Positions 18,233-27,276 of a stretch of 64,000 nt of DNA are shown piece after piece. A program made the translations under genes and the position numbers. The number at the start of each line of letters is the position of its first letter. The stretch's first letter is position 1. Source of the stretch: CAJXSN01 sp947492235 (GTDB taxonomy: Bacteria; Pseudomonadota; Alphaproteobacteria; Sphingomonadales; Sphingomonadaceae); the NCBI RefSeq assembly GCF_042492175.1, contig NZ_CP170453.1:248001-312000 (forward strand). Reading direction: 5' to 3'. The notes below the pieces were generated by a model. That model ran no database searches and was not told where the DNA came from. It worked only from the letters and a program-made list of their open reading frames with translations.

Positions 18233-19734
18233 TCCAGCGCCTTTACAATGCCTTCAACCATCTTCTTCGCATCGGACAGCAGCATCACGGTCTGGTTCAT
18301 GTAGAACACATCGTTGTCGACGCCGGCATAGCCTACGCCGCCCATGCTGCGCTTGATGAAGAACACCTGCTTGGCCTTGTCCACATCGAACACGGGCATG
18401 CCGTAAATCGGGCTGGATTTGTCGGTCTTGGCCGCCGGGTTCACCACGTCGTTTGCCCCGATGATGAAGGCCACATCGGCCTGCGCGAACTCGCTGTTGA
18501 TATCCTCAAGCTCGAACACTTCGTCATAGGGCACATTGGCCTCGGCCAGCAGCACGTTCATATGGCCCGGCATCCGTCCGGCGACGGGGTGAATGGCGTA
18601 TTTCACCTCTACGCCCTTTTCCTTCAGCACATCGGCCATCTCGCGCACGGCATGCTGCGCCTGCGCGACCGCCATCCCGTAGCCGGGGATGATGATGACG
18701 CTCTCCGCCTGCTCCAGCATGAAGGCCGCATCGTCGGCGCTGCCCTGTTTGTAGGGGCGCTGTTCCTTCGCCTCGCCGCCACCGGTTGCGGTATCCGCGC
18801 CAAACCCGCCGGCAATCACGGAGATGAAGCTGCGGTTCATCGCCTTGCACATGATGTAGGACAGGATCGCGCCAGAGGACCCGACCAGCGCGCCGGTGAT
18901 GATCATCGCGGTGTTGCCCAGCGTGAAGCCCATCGCCGCCGCGGCCCAGCCCGAATAGCTGTTCAACATCGACACCACGACGGGCATATCCGCGCCGCCA
19001 ATGGGGATGATCAGCAAGAAGCCGATGGCGAAGGCCAAAACGGTGATCCAGACGATCAGCATCCCCTCGCCTGCCCCGCCCGCGCCCGACAGGGCATAGG
19101 CTGCAATCAGCGCGAGAATGGCGAACAGCGTGCCCAGATTGATGATGTGGCGACCGGGCAGCAGGATCGGCGAACCGCTCATCCTTCCCGACAATTTCAG
19201 GAAGGCAATCACCGATCCGGAGAAGGTGATCGCACCGATGGCGATGCCCAGCCCCAACTCGATCCGGCTGACGACCAGAATCTGGTCCGCCGCGTCGGTG
19301 ATCCCGAATGCGCCAGGGTTGAGCCAAGCGGCCAGACCGACCAGCACCGCTGCCATACCGACCAGCGAGTGAAAACCGGCGACCAGTTCGGGCATCGCGG
19401 TCATCGCAATGCGCCGCGCGATGGTGAAACCGATCAGACCGCCAATGGCGATGGCAATCGCGATCTCCACAATATTGGCGATGTCATGCGTCACCAGCGT
19501 GGTGACGACTGCGATCAGCATACCGATCATGCCGAAACGGTTGCCGCTCCGGCTGGTGGCCGGGCTGGACAGCCCGCGCAGCGCGAGGATGAAAAATACG
19601 CCCGCCACGAGATAGGCCAGCGCAACCCACGGGTTGACCGCTTCGCCCGAAGCAGCGTGTGCGGGTGCAGCGACCAATGCGGTCAGCCCAGTGAAACCGA
19701 GTGTCGGCCTGATCTTGGAGAGAAGCGAGCCCAC
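18229..19734 (-). CDS. pntB: NAD(P) transhydrogenase subunit beta
   Basis: About 501 residues. It has several membrane helices (about residues 35-270) and then the NADP-binding domain III, with VIIIPGYGMAVAQAQH, AGRMPGHMNVLLAEANVPY and GANDVVNPAAKTD motifs. It couples proton entry to hydride transfer from NADH to NADP. I choose the GTG at 19734, 8 bases after GGAG. A GTG at 19740, overlapping the pntAB stop, is too close to that site. An N-terminal stretch ending AHA precedes the first helix. Confidence 0.93.
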   Translation of the reverse strand: MGSLLSKIRPTLGFTGLTALVAAPAHAASGEAVNPWVALAYLVAGVFFILALRGLSSPATSRSGNRFGMIGMLIAVVTTLVTHDIANIVEIAIAIAIGGLIGFTIARRIAMTAMPELVAGFHSLVGMAAVLVGLAAWLNPGAFGITDAADQILVVSRIELGLGIAIGAITFSGSVIAFLKLSGRMSGSPILLPGRHIINLGTLFAILALIAAYALSGAGGAGEGMLIVWITVLAFAIGFLLIIPIGGADMPVVVSMLNSYSGWAAAAMGFTLGNTAMIITGALVGSSGAILSYIMCKAMNRSFISVIAGGFGADTATGGGEAKEQRPYKQGSADDAAFMLEQAESVIIIPGYGMAVAQAQHAVREMADVLKEKGVEVKYAIHPVAGRMPGHMNVLLAEANVPYDEVFELEDINSEFAQADVAFIIGANDVVNPAAKTDKSSPIYGMPVFDVDKAKQVFFIKRSMGGVGYAGVDNDVFYMNQTVMLLSDAKKMVEGIVKALD

Positions 19735-19736
19735 GA

Positions 19737-20018
19737 TCACTTCTCCTTCTTCTTGTACATCGCCAGCATTCGCTCGGTGACCGCAAAGCCACCGAAGATG
19801 TTCACACTCGCCAGAACCACACCGATCAGGCCGAGCCACTTGGCCACGGCACTCCCCGCCTCGGCACTCGCGATCAGCGCACCGACGATAATCACCGAGG
19901 AAATCGCATTGGTCACCGCCATCAGCGGCGTGTGCAACGCCGGAGTGACCGACCAGACCACGTAATAGCCGACAAAACAGGCCAGCACGAAAATCGACAG
20001 AATACTAATGAAGTCCAC
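19737..20018 (-). CDS. pntAB: NAD(P) transhydrogenase subunit alpha part 2 (membrane)
   Basis: 93 residues with three hydrophobic segments (about 4-25, 33-52 and 60-80). The sequence VTPALHTPLMAVTNAISSVIIVGAL is the signature of the membrane part of the alpha subunit, encoded separately as in many alphaproteobacteria. It forms the proton channel with PntB. It lies directly upstream of pntB and 25 bases downstream of an inserted lipoprotein gene. Confidence 0.95.
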   Translation of the reverse strand: MDFISILSIFVLACFVGYYVVWSVTPALHTPLMAVTNAISSVIIVGALIASAEAGSAVAKWLGLIGVVLASVNIFGGFAVTERMLAMYKKKEK

Positions 20019-20043
20019 GCGCGCCCTCCCCGGGCCTAATCGT

Positions 20044-20463
20044 TCAAGTTACCCCGGCCGCCGCTTCCATGCGGTCAAGGCCATTGGCGATCTTCTGCAG
20101 CTCTGCGGCCAGCAACTCTGCCGTTTCGCCGGTATCGGTCTCGCCGCAGGAGGCCTCGTTGACCGTCCAGTAATGTTCGTAATCCGCCCGCACGATGGCC
20201 AGATCGACGGCCAGTGCGGTTCCGGCAATCCGTTCTTCCAGCGCATTCAGACGTTTGCGCAGCGGATCGTACTGGGCCAGCCGTTCGTCCTGCTCGGTAA
20301 ACGCGCATACCGGATCGAGGCTGGCCACCACGTCCCGCGCGCCGAAGCGGAAATCCGATCCGGCTTTCGCGGCATCGGCGCTGTAGCTGCTCGCACCCGA
20401 TTGCATGCCATCGCATGCGCCCAGCGCCAGAAGCGGCACTGCCAGAAAAATCAGTTTTTTCAT
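20044..20463 (-). CDS. Lipoprotein of unknown function inside the pnt operon
   Basis: 139 residues with a clear lipoprotein signal (MKKLIFLAVPLLALGAC, Cys17) and a mainly helical mature part holding two more cysteines (Cys53, Cys105) that could form a disulfide in the periplasm. The ATG overlaps the pntAA stop (ATGA). Its placement between pntAA and pntAB interrupts an otherwise conserved gene order. I do not recognise the family; a role near the transhydrogenase is only suggested by position. Confidence 0.78.
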   Translation of the reverse strand: MKKLIFLAVPLLALGACDGMQSGASSYSADAAKAGSDFRFGARDVVASLDPVCAFTEQDERLAQYDPLRKRLNALEERIAGTALAVDLAIVRADYEHYWTVNEASCGETDTGETAELLAAELQKIANGLDRMEAAAGVT

Positions 20464-21581
20464 GCTTGAAGCCTCTCGTGAACGATCATGCCGTCTTTGG
20501 TCAGCCGCACGGCATCGCCGATTTCCTCGTCGAGCGTGACTGTGCCGGTCTCCTTGTCCCAGAAGGCGGAGAGAAAGTTGAACAGATTGCGCGAGAACAG
20601 CGCCGATGCATCGGGCGAGAGAGCCGCCGGCGTATTGGAATAGCCCATGATGGTGACGCCGTCGCGCTCCACCAGCTCGTCCGGCTTGCTGCCTTCGACA
20701 TTGCCGCCCTGCGCCACCGCCAGATCGAAAATCACGCTGCCCGGCTTCATGCTGGCGATCTGCGCGTCGGATATCAGGCGCGGCGCATCGCGGCCCGGAA
20801 TCAGCGCGGTCGTAATGACGATGTCCTGCTTGGCGATATGGCTGGAGACCAACGCTGCCTGCGCCTTCTGGTACTCCTCGCTCATTTCGGTCGCGTAGCC
20901 GCCCGAACCTTCGCCCTCGATGCCTTCGACATCCTCCACGAAGATCGGTTTCGCACCGAGCGATTCGATCTGTTCCTTGGTCGCCGAGCGCACATCGGTG
21001 GCAGAAACCTGTGCGCCTAACCGTTTGGCTGTAGCAATCGCTTGCAGACCGGCGACGCCCACGCCCATGACAAACACGCGAGCCGCCTGCACGGTACCGG
21101 CAGCGGTCATCATCATCGGGAATGCGCGGCCATATTGATCGGCCGCCGACATGACCGCCTTGTAGCCCGAAAGGTTCGACTGGCTGGAGAGCACATCCAT
21201 GCTCTGCGCCCGCGTGATGCGCGGCATAAATTCCATCGACAGCGCTTCCAAGCCGCCCTTGGCATAGGCATTTACCAGATCCCGGCGCTGGAACGGATCG
21301 AACGTAGCAGCAACCATCGCGCCATTTTTGGCGCCGGCGAGCAAGGCGGGATCAGGGGCGCGAATGCCCAGCACGATATCGGCGCCTTTGACCGCGTCTG
21401 CTGCCGTGCCAACGCTCGCACCGGCATCTGTGTAGTCGGCATCAGAGATGGAGGCATGGAGCCCCGCCCCTTCCTCGACCGCGACTTCCGCACCCAGACC
21501 GATAAACTTCTTCGCCGTTTCCGGCGTCACCGCGACGCGGGTCTCGCCCGCCTCACGTTCTTTCAGGATCGCAATACGCAA
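20460..21581 (-). CDS. pntAA: NAD(P) transhydrogenase subunit alpha part 1 (NAD-binding)
   Basis: 373 residues, the soluble domain I related to alanine dehydrogenase. MRIAILKEREAGETRVAVTPE opens it, and the NAD-binding loop VMGVGVAGLQAIATAKRLGA (about 173-190) is clear. It binds NAD(H) at the cytosolic face. Translation must begin at TTG (21581): a stop codon in the same frame, that of the small oxidase gene, lies only 6 bases upstream and no ATG or GTG intervenes. Confidence 0.94.
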   Translation of the reverse strand: MRIAILKEREAGETRVAVTPETAKKFIGLGAEVAVEEGAGLHASISDADYTDAGASVGTAADAVKGADIVLGIRAPDPALLAGAKNGAMVAATFDPFQRRDLVNAYAKGGLEALSMEFMPRITRAQSMDVLSSQSNLSGYKAVMSAADQYGRAFPMMMTAAGTVQAARVFVMGVGVAGLQAIATAKRLGAQVSATDVRSATKEQIESLGAKPIFVEDVEGIEGEGSGGYATEMSEEYQKAQAALVSSHIAKQDIVITTALIPGRDAPRLISDAQIASMKPGSVIFDLAVAQGGNVEGSKPDELVERDGVTIMGYSNTPAALSPDASALFSRNLFNFLSAFWDKETGTVTLDEEIGDAVRLTKDGMIVHERLQA

Positions 21582-21587
21582 GGCCGG

Positions 21588-21710
21588 TCAGTCGGCAATC
21601 AGAACGATGACGATCAGCGTGATCACGCAGATCAAAGGCACCGTCCATTTCAGCGATGCGATGAAGCTATCATACGTGCTTTTCGCAGATTCCATATCGT
21701 TTGCGGCCAT
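21588..21710 (-). CDS. aa3-type cytochrome c oxidase subunit IV-like small protein
   Basis: 40 residues: a short polar start (MAANDMESAKSTYDSFIA) followed by one membrane helix (about 20-38). The TYxxFI...LKW pattern matches the bacterial aa3 oxidase subunit IV family (COX4_pro_2). That family also often stands next to pnt genes rather than oxidase genes in alphaproteobacteria. It is first in the pnt operon, read in the same frame as pntAA with a TGA between them. The function at this site is unproven. Confidence 0.82.
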   Translation of the reverse strand: MAANDMESAKSTYDSFIASLKWTVPLICVITLIVIVLIAD

Positions 21711-21901
21711 TTGTATGTTTCCCCAGGATGGCAAATTGGCAAGAACGTTTTGTTCCTATCGCCGCCTATCGGCCCTTACAAGAGCGGTCTGGACCCATCC
21801 CCCGCCAGCCGCACCTCTCATTACCGACAGCCTTAACACGAACTTTACCCCGAGCGGGTATCCACACTGCTTGTACCGCACTGGGACGGTTTTGGGGAAC
21901 G

Positions 21902-23320
21902 ATGGCAGAGGATGATACCCGCCTTTTGATGCTGATCGATGATGAGCCGGCGCAGAGCCGCCTCGTCACCGCTCTCGCTGCGCGCGAGGGCTGGCGCACG
22001 ATCGTCGTCAAGGACAGCGAAACCGCCATTGCCACGCTGGGCACCCGCGAAGGGATGCAGCTGTCCGCCATCATTCTGGACCAATGGGTGCCGGGTGACG
22101 ATGCCTGTGGTCTGATCGAGGAATTGAAAAGCCGCCGTCCGGCCCTGCCCATCCTGATGCTGACAACCAGCGCCAGCCCGCAACTGGCCGTGGAGGCCAT
22201 GCGTGCCGGGGCAACCGATTACCTCATCAAACCGGTCGCTCCCGATCGCCTGATGACCGCGCTCAACAGCGCCACCCGCAAGGAAGCGCCGCGCGACGAA
22301 TTGCAGCCGCTGACCGAGAAAATCGACGCGGAACTCGATTTCGATTCGATGATCGGCACTGCCGCTGAATTTCGGACCTCGCTCGCTCGCGCTGCAAAGA
22401 CGGCCCGCGGCCACGGCCATGTGCTGATCGAGGGCGAAAGCGGCACCGGCAAGGAAATGCTGCTGCGCGCGATGCTGGCCGCAAGCCCGCGCGCGAAAGC
22501 TCCCAATCGTTTCCTCAATATCGGCGGCATCCCCGCCAATTCGATTGAATCCGCATTGTTCGGTCACGAACCAGACGCCTTTCCCGGTGCATTCGACCGG
22601 CAGATCGGTGCCATCCAGTTTTGCGACAGCGGGACGCTGGTGCTTGACGAGATCGACCGCCTCGGGCCCGGCCTCCAAACCCGCCTTGCCGATGTGCTGA
22701 CCGAGGGTATTGTCCGCCCGGTCGGCGCGGCGCACGGTTTCAAGGTCGATGTGCGCATTCTGTCGGCCAGCAATTTGCCGATGGATGATCTCGTCGCCGG
22801 CGAACAGTTCGACGCACGTCTGTTGGAAGCTCTTGGCGCTACCCGCATCACTTTACCGCCTTTGCGCGAACGAGGCAGCGATATCGCCGCACTGGCGCGC
22901 CATTTCCTCGTCCGTATCGGTGAGCAGCCAGGCCTGCGCCATTTGTCGCTGGCCGATAGCGCTCTGAACCTGCTGGGCGCGTATGACTGGCCGGGCAATG
23001 TCCGCCAGTTGCAGACTGTTCTGTTCCGCGCCGCCGTCTTCTGTGAAGGGGAATCCCTGACAGCGAGCGATTTTCCGCAGCTGTCCGAGCTTCTTGGCGA
23101 GATGGACGAAAACGCGGTTCCCTTGCAGGAAGCCATCGGCGTGATGCTTTATACAGAGGACGGCAATTTGCGTCCGCTGGAAGAGATCGAGGCCGATGTC
23201 ATCCGCCTTGCCATCGGACATTACCGAGGCCGCATGACCGAAGTCGCCCGTCGCCTCGGCATTGGCCGATCGACACTTTACCGCAAACTCAGTGATTTAG
23301 GGATCGATAACGCAGCATGA
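21902..23320 (+). CDS. AAA+ response regulator of the NtrC class with degenerate GAFTGA loop
   Basis: 472 residues. The receiver domain has the acidic pair DD (about 17-18), phospho-acceptor Asp60 and Lys in LIKPV. The AAA+ domain has Walker A GESGTGK (178-184) and Walker B GTLVLDEID. A Fis-type helix-turn-helix ends the protein (MTEVARRLGIGRSTLYRKL). The sigma-54 contact loop, normally GAFTGA, reads DAFPGA, so activation of sigma-54 RNA polymerase is doubtful. It is divergent from the pnt operon and coupled by ATGA to the next gene. Confidence 0.9.
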   Translation: MAEDDTRLLMLIDDEPAQSRLVTALAAREGWRTIVVKDSETAIATLGTREGMQLSAIILDQWVPGDDACGLIEELKSRRPALPILMLTTSASPQLAVEAMRAGATDYLIKPVAPDRLMTALNSATRKEAPRDELQPLTEKIDAELDFDSMIGTAAEFRTSLARAAKTARGHGHVLIEGESGTGKEMLLRAMLAASPRAKAPNRFLNIGGIPANSIESALFGHEPDAFPGAFDRQIGAIQFCDSGTLVLDEIDRLGPGLQTRLADVLTEGIVRPVGAAHGFKVDVRILSASNLPMDDLVAGEQFDARLLEALGATRITLPPLRERGSDIAALARHFLVRIGEQPGLRHLSLADSALNLLGAYDWPGNVRQLQTVLFRAAVFCEGESLTASDFPQLSELLGEMDENAVPLQEAIGVMLYTEDGNLRPLEEIEADVIRLAIGHYRGRMTEVARRLGIGRSTLYRKLSDLGIDNAA

Positions 23321-23727
23321 GCGAGATGAACCATTCCGGCTTTCGAGCCGCGTGCGACGCCCTTTCCAACAAAGTCGATGCCGGCCAGTTCGAAAGGTTC
23401 CGCTGGAGCCGCGATGAAGCGCCGAAACTGGCGCGTCTGGTCGAACTGGTCATGGGCTCGGTTGAAGACCGCACCGATATCGAAATCAACGAAGAAGGCG
23501 GCTCTCAGGACACCAAGCGCTTTGTCATCAAGGTCCATGGCAAGCGTATTGCCGGGCTCGGCGTTGCATTGGACCGGGGCCGCGCGGTGGTCTCCATCGG
23601 AGCGGTCGAGCGTAGCCCCTTCCAGGTTGTACAGGACAAGCCGATCCACGCGCCGTATTCCGAAGTGGACGAGCAATGGGTGGGCGAGACGCTGGGCAAG
23701 CTGATGGAACGGATCGTCCCCGCTTAA
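23317..23727 (+). CDS. Conserved hypothetical protein coupled to the response regulator
   Basis: 136 residues, soluble, no signal or membrane segment. It starts with an ATG that overlaps the response-regulator stop (ATGA), so the two are translated together. Central beta-rich stretch KRFVIKVHGKRIAGLGVALDR is the most structured part. I do not recognise a domain. Coupling suggests a role linked to the regulator, for example a modulator, but nothing in the sequence shows it. Confidence 0.75.
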   Translation: MSEMNHSGFRAACDALSNKVDAGQFERFRWSRDEAPKLARLVELVMGSVEDRTDIEINEEGGSQDTKRFVIKVHGKRIAGLGVALDRGRAVVSIGAVERSPFQVVQDKPIHAPYSEVDEQWVGETLGKLMERIVPA

Positions 23728-23788
23728 GGACTTTTCTCCGATACCATCCCTCTCGACATGGCGACCGCCCGACCGTAGCGCGGGGCCC

Positions 23789-24550
23789 ATGCAAAACAAC
23801 ACATCATTCGCCGGTTCCACCGCCCTCGTGACCGGGGCCGCATCGGGCATCGGAGCAGCCTGTGCGCGGTGGCTGGACGTGCAGGGTGTTCAGCGCCTGA
23901 TACTGATCGACACGGACCTCGCCGGTCTGCAATCGCTTGAACTTTCCTGTGAGACTGACCTCATCGAGGGGTCGGTTGGCGACGAAGCCTTGTGGGACCG
24001 CCTCGACACGAGCCACCCGCAGATCGACTTCGCGGTCGTCAATGCCGGGGTCGGCGGCTCCGGCCTGATCGCCGAGCACGGTTTCGAAAGCTGGCGGCGG
24101 GTCATGTCGGTCAATCTCGACGGAGCGTTCCTGACGCTGAGCTACGCGATGCGGGCGATGCAGCGGCGCGGGTCCGGCTCGGTGGTCGTCACTTCCTCTG
24201 CCACCGGGATCAAGGCGGTAGCAGGGATCGGCGCTTACGGCGTGGCCAAGGCCGGCGTCAGCCACATGACGCGGATCGCAGCGCTGGAGGGCGCGCCGCA
24301 TGGCATCCGCGTCAATGCTGTCGCTCCTGGCGGCGTCGATACCGCATTGTGGGACGGCTCACCCGATTTCCGCAAGGCGGTAGAGGCCAATGGCCGCGAG
24401 GCGACGATCAAGGCCATGTCCGGCGACACCCCGCGCGGGCGGTTCGCCACAGCAGAAGAGCTGGCCGGACAGATTGGTTTCCTGCTTTCGGACGCGGCCG
24501 CCAACATTACCGGCGAAATCCTCGTCACCGATGGCGGGTACTCGCTCTAG
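23789..24550 (+). CDS. Short-chain dehydrogenase/reductase
   Basis: 253 residues, a classical SDR. Cofactor motif TGAASGIG (about 15-22), NAG (about 89-91), catalytic Ser in SSATG and the YGVAK Tyr/Lys pair near 150 are all present. The Asp at the end of strand 2 (LIDTD) suggests a preference for NAD. The substrate is unknown. It converges on the PhoD gene, the stops being 6 bases apart. Confidence 0.93.
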   Translation: MQNNTSFAGSTALVTGAASGIGAACARWLDVQGVQRLILIDTDLAGLQSLELSCETDLIEGSVGDEALWDRLDTSHPQIDFAVVNAGVGGSGLIAEHGFESWRRVMSVNLDGAFLTLSYAMRAMQRRGSGSVVVTSSATGIKAVAGIGAYGVAKAGVSHMTRIAALEGAPHGIRVNAVAPGGVDTALWDGSPDFRKAVEANGREATIKAMSGDTPRGRFATAEELAGQIGFLLSDAAANITGEILVTDGGYSL

Positions 24551-24556
24551 CGCGTC

Positions 24557-25828
24557 CTACTGCGGCTCGTTCTCTCCGCCGGGAATCATCCGGTCATCGC
24601 GCATGATCAGCGGAGCATCGCCGGGGGTTTCGGGTTCGTCCACCACTGGAGGGGCATTCCAGAAAACCACCTGCTCGGCCCGCACTTCGCCCTCGGCTCC
24701 GCGCAGGGACAGACTGACCGTTTCGGCATCCCAGTCGATCTCCACAAGTCCGAAGTTCTCCTCCGCGATGAAGTCCGTCACCCGCTTGGGGTCCGGCTCG
24801 CGCGCAGTGTTGCGCTCGGTCGTGCTGAAGGCGAGGTTGAGCGAGCTGCTGGTCAGCTCCCACATCTGTTCGCCACCGCCGGTGGGCACATCGGTGTAGA
24901 TCCCGCCCGAATGCCGGTCGCCCGACAGCATCAACAGCCCGCTTTCCGCCCTCGCACCCAGCATGTCATACAGCTTCGCGCGTTCGCGCGGCAGCTGCTC
25001 CCAGCTTTCGTAATCATGCGCATCGGTCAGCACCTGAATGGACGATACCAGAATGCGCAGGTCCGCCGGTTTGGCCAGTTCCTGCTGCAACCACGCCCAT
25101 TGCGCACCGCCCAGCATGGTCTTGCTCTCGTCCTGGCTTGGCACATACGGCCCCAGCGGCGCGCGTTCCTCGGTGTAGGGCATCCGCTCGAAGTCGGAGC
25201 GGAAGAAGCGCGTATCCAGCATGATCAGCTGCACCCGCCGATCGCCCTGCCCGAAGGTGCGGCTTTCATAGATACCGGGGCGCGAGCGGACTTCGGCCGA
25301 GCTTCCCCAATAGGTCTCGTAAATGTCCTCCGCGAAACCCTTGAACGCAAACTCCGCACCGCCATCGTTGAAGCCGAAATCGTGGTCGTCCCACGATGTC
25401 ATCATCGGCACGCGGGCGCGAAAATGCTGGAATTCGTCATGGCTCGATTGCTCGTCATAGGCAGCGCGCAGCGTGGAGAGAGCGGCATCGCCCGACCAGT
25501 TGGTGTCGCCATAGACATTGTCGCCGATCAGCAGGAACAGGTCCGGATTGGTCGCCTCGATCTGCGCCCACATATGCTGGCTGCGCGACTGGTGGTTGCA
25601 GCTGCCAAAGGCGATCCGCTGGATGGTCGCGGCGGTGCTGGGCAGCGGCGCACCGGGAGGCGCGACGGGCATCGATATCTGGCCATCGAGCGCCTTGTAA
25701 TAGCCAGCCAGGAAGGCATCGGGGCCGACCGTCACATTGGTGTCTTGCGCCGCCAAAGGTGCAGCAAACAGCAGCGGGAGAGCGACAGCCATGGAGGCGG
25801 AGAGGGGTTTGCGTTTGGTCATCATCAT
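24557..25828 (-). CDS. Alkaline phosphatase D family protein (PhoD-like), exported
   Basis: 423 residues from the ATG at 25828, preceded by an AGGAAA ribosome site; signal peptide about 1-26 (ending PLAAQ). Metallophosphatase motifs are in order: FGSCNHQ, LIGDNVYGDTNW, SWDDHDFGFND and LSGDRHSGGIY. It probably hydrolyses phosphate mono- or diesters in the periplasm or at the surface. No Tat twin-arginine motif is evident (only KRK), unlike B. subtilis PhoD. It stands 55 bases downstream of folP. Confidence 0.9.
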   Translation of the reverse strand: MMMTKRKPLSASMAVALPLLFAAPLAAQDTNVTVGPDAFLAGYYKALDGQISMPVAPPGAPLPSTAATIQRIAFGSCNHQSRSQHMWAQIEATNPDLFLLIGDNVYGDTNWSGDAALSTLRAAYDEQSSHDEFQHFRARVPMMTSWDDHDFGFNDGGAEFAFKGFAEDIYETYWGSSAEVRSRPGIYESRTFGQGDRRVQLIMLDTRFFRSDFERMPYTEERAPLGPYVPSQDESKTMLGGAQWAWLQQELAKPADLRILVSSIQVLTDAHDYESWEQLPRERAKLYDMLGARAESGLLMLSGDRHSGGIYTDVPTGGGEQMWELTSSSLNLAFSTTERNTAREPDPKRVTDFIAEENFGLVEIDWDAETVSLSLRGAEGEVRAEQVVFWNAPPVVDEPETPGDAPLIMRDDRMIPGGENEPQ

Positions 25829-25883
25829 GGCTTTCCTTGGCCCTGTTTTATGACAGGCCGGTTGCATATCATTCGCACTGGTA

Positions 25884-26996
25884 TCAATCGGCGGGCAAGT
25901 CCGCAAAGTCGGTCAGCGCCGCATCGCGCAGGCCCCGCCAAACATTGCGCGCCTGCACCGTCTCTTCGACATCATGCACCCTCAATAACTGAACCCCCGC
26001 CTGCATCCCGGCAATCGCCAGCGCGAGGGAGCCGCCCATCCGCTTCTCGACTGGAGCCTCGTGACTGAGCGCGCCGATCATCCGTTTGCGGCTGGCCCCC
26101 AGCAGCAGCGGGTGGCCCAGCGCGTGAAACAGCGGCAGCGCATTGATCAGCGCGAGATTGTCCGCCACCTGCTTGCCGAAGCCGATGCCCGGATCAAGCA
26201 CGATGCGCTCCGCCGGAATGCCCGCCGCCACCGCATCGTCGCGGATGGTGCGCAGAGCATCGAACACATCGAACACCACGCTATCGCCCGCTTTCTTGTG
26301 CAAATCCGTGCCGTCGCCCGCATGCATCAGCACCACGGGGCAGCCCGCATCCTTCACCAGCGCGGGCGCGCGCGGGTCATAGCGCAGGCCCGACACATCG
26401 TTGACCATCGCCGCCCCCGCGCCCAGCGCCGCCTGCATCACCTCGGCGCGGCGGGTGTCGATGCTGATCGCCCCGCCCATCGCGGCGGTGTATTCGACGG
26501 CGGGCAGGATGCGGGCGATCTCGTCCTGCTCCAGCACGGCCTGCGCGCCGGGCCGCGTGCTTTCCCCGCCAATGTCGATCAGCGCCGCGCCCGCTTCCAG
26601 CATAGCGGCGGCGTGGGCCTGCCCGACTTCGGGATCATCTAGAAACGCGCCGCCATCGCTGAAGCTGTCGGGCGTGACATTGAGGATGCCCATGATCTGC
26701 GGCTGGTCGAGGGGTACGGTCCGCTCGCCCAGCTCCAGCGGAGGGTGCGCAAGCGAAAGGTTCGACCACTGGAGCGCGGCATCGGCGGCGACGTCTTCGG
26801 GCAGCTGCTCCAGCACTTGCGGCATCGTCGCGGGCGAGCACGTCCATCGCTGCGTAACCGCACCTCCGGCCTCGCGCAGGATCACTGCGAAGCGGTGGGC
26901 ATAGACCATGCTCCCCGCCAGCCGGATGGCATCCCCCTCCTCGCTCTGCGGGCCGGGGACAAGGGCGATGGGGCGGATGTAGACGCTGTCAGTCAT
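25884..26996 (-). CDS. folP: Dihydropteroate synthase
   Basis: 370 residues. The catalytic TIM-barrel begins near residue 98 with IMGILNVTPDSFSDGG, then GGESTRPGA, SIDTRRAEV, NDVSGLRYD, DPGIGFGK and GASRKR, all hallmarks of FolP. It joins p-aminobenzoate to the pterin pyrophosphate in folate synthesis and is the sulfonamide target. An N-terminal extension of about 95 residues precedes the barrel; it has no motif I recognise and makes the protein about 90 residues longer than E. coli FolP. Confidence 0.95.
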   Translation of the reverse strand: MTDSVYIRPIALVPGPQSEEGDAIRLAGSMVYAHRFAVILREAGGAVTQRWTCSPATMPQVLEQLPEDVAADAALQWSNLSLAHPPLELGERTVPLDQPQIMGILNVTPDSFSDGGAFLDDPEVGQAHAAAMLEAGAALIDIGGESTRPGAQAVLEQDEIARILPAVEYTAAMGGAISIDTRRAEVMQAALGAGAAMVNDVSGLRYDPRAPALVKDAGCPVVLMHAGDGTDLHKKAGDSVVFDVFDALRTIRDDAVAAGIPAERIVLDPGIGFGKQVADNLALINALPLFHALGHPLLLGASRKRMIGALSHEAPVEKRMGGSLALAIAGMQAGVQLLRVHDVEETVQARNVWRGLRDAALTDFADLPAD

Positions 26997-27108
26997 GGCC
27001 CGACTTCCCTAGCGCATCGCCGTCAGGATGGAACACATGGAACGCGGTACAAGGGGGGAAAGTTCTGGAGGGGAGCCAAGTATGTCGAGCTCTCCGCCCG
27101 GCAAACCT

Positions 27109-27188
27109 CGTCATCCCCGCGAAAGCAGGGACCCAGAGCAAGCGCGCACAGCCCGCCATTCCGGGTTCCCGCCTCCGCGGGAATGACG
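27109..27188. repeat. REP-like palindromic repeat, GTCATCCCCGCG type, copy 1
   Basis: 80 bp bounded by CGTCATCCCCGCG and CGCGGGAATGACG (12 of 13 positions complementary). It lies between folP and the unknown minus gene. The inverted complement of copy 2 (40382-40459) matches it along most of its length, including the shared GGGACCCAGAGCA block. The rest of the 27001-27276 gap holds nothing I recognise. Confidence 0.85.
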
Positions 27189-27276
27189 TGGGAGTTGCAA
27201 ATCAAACTGAACGAACAAACCGATTGTAACGCTCAAAAAGCGCAGGAAAATCCAATGGCCGATCGAACGACTGGAG

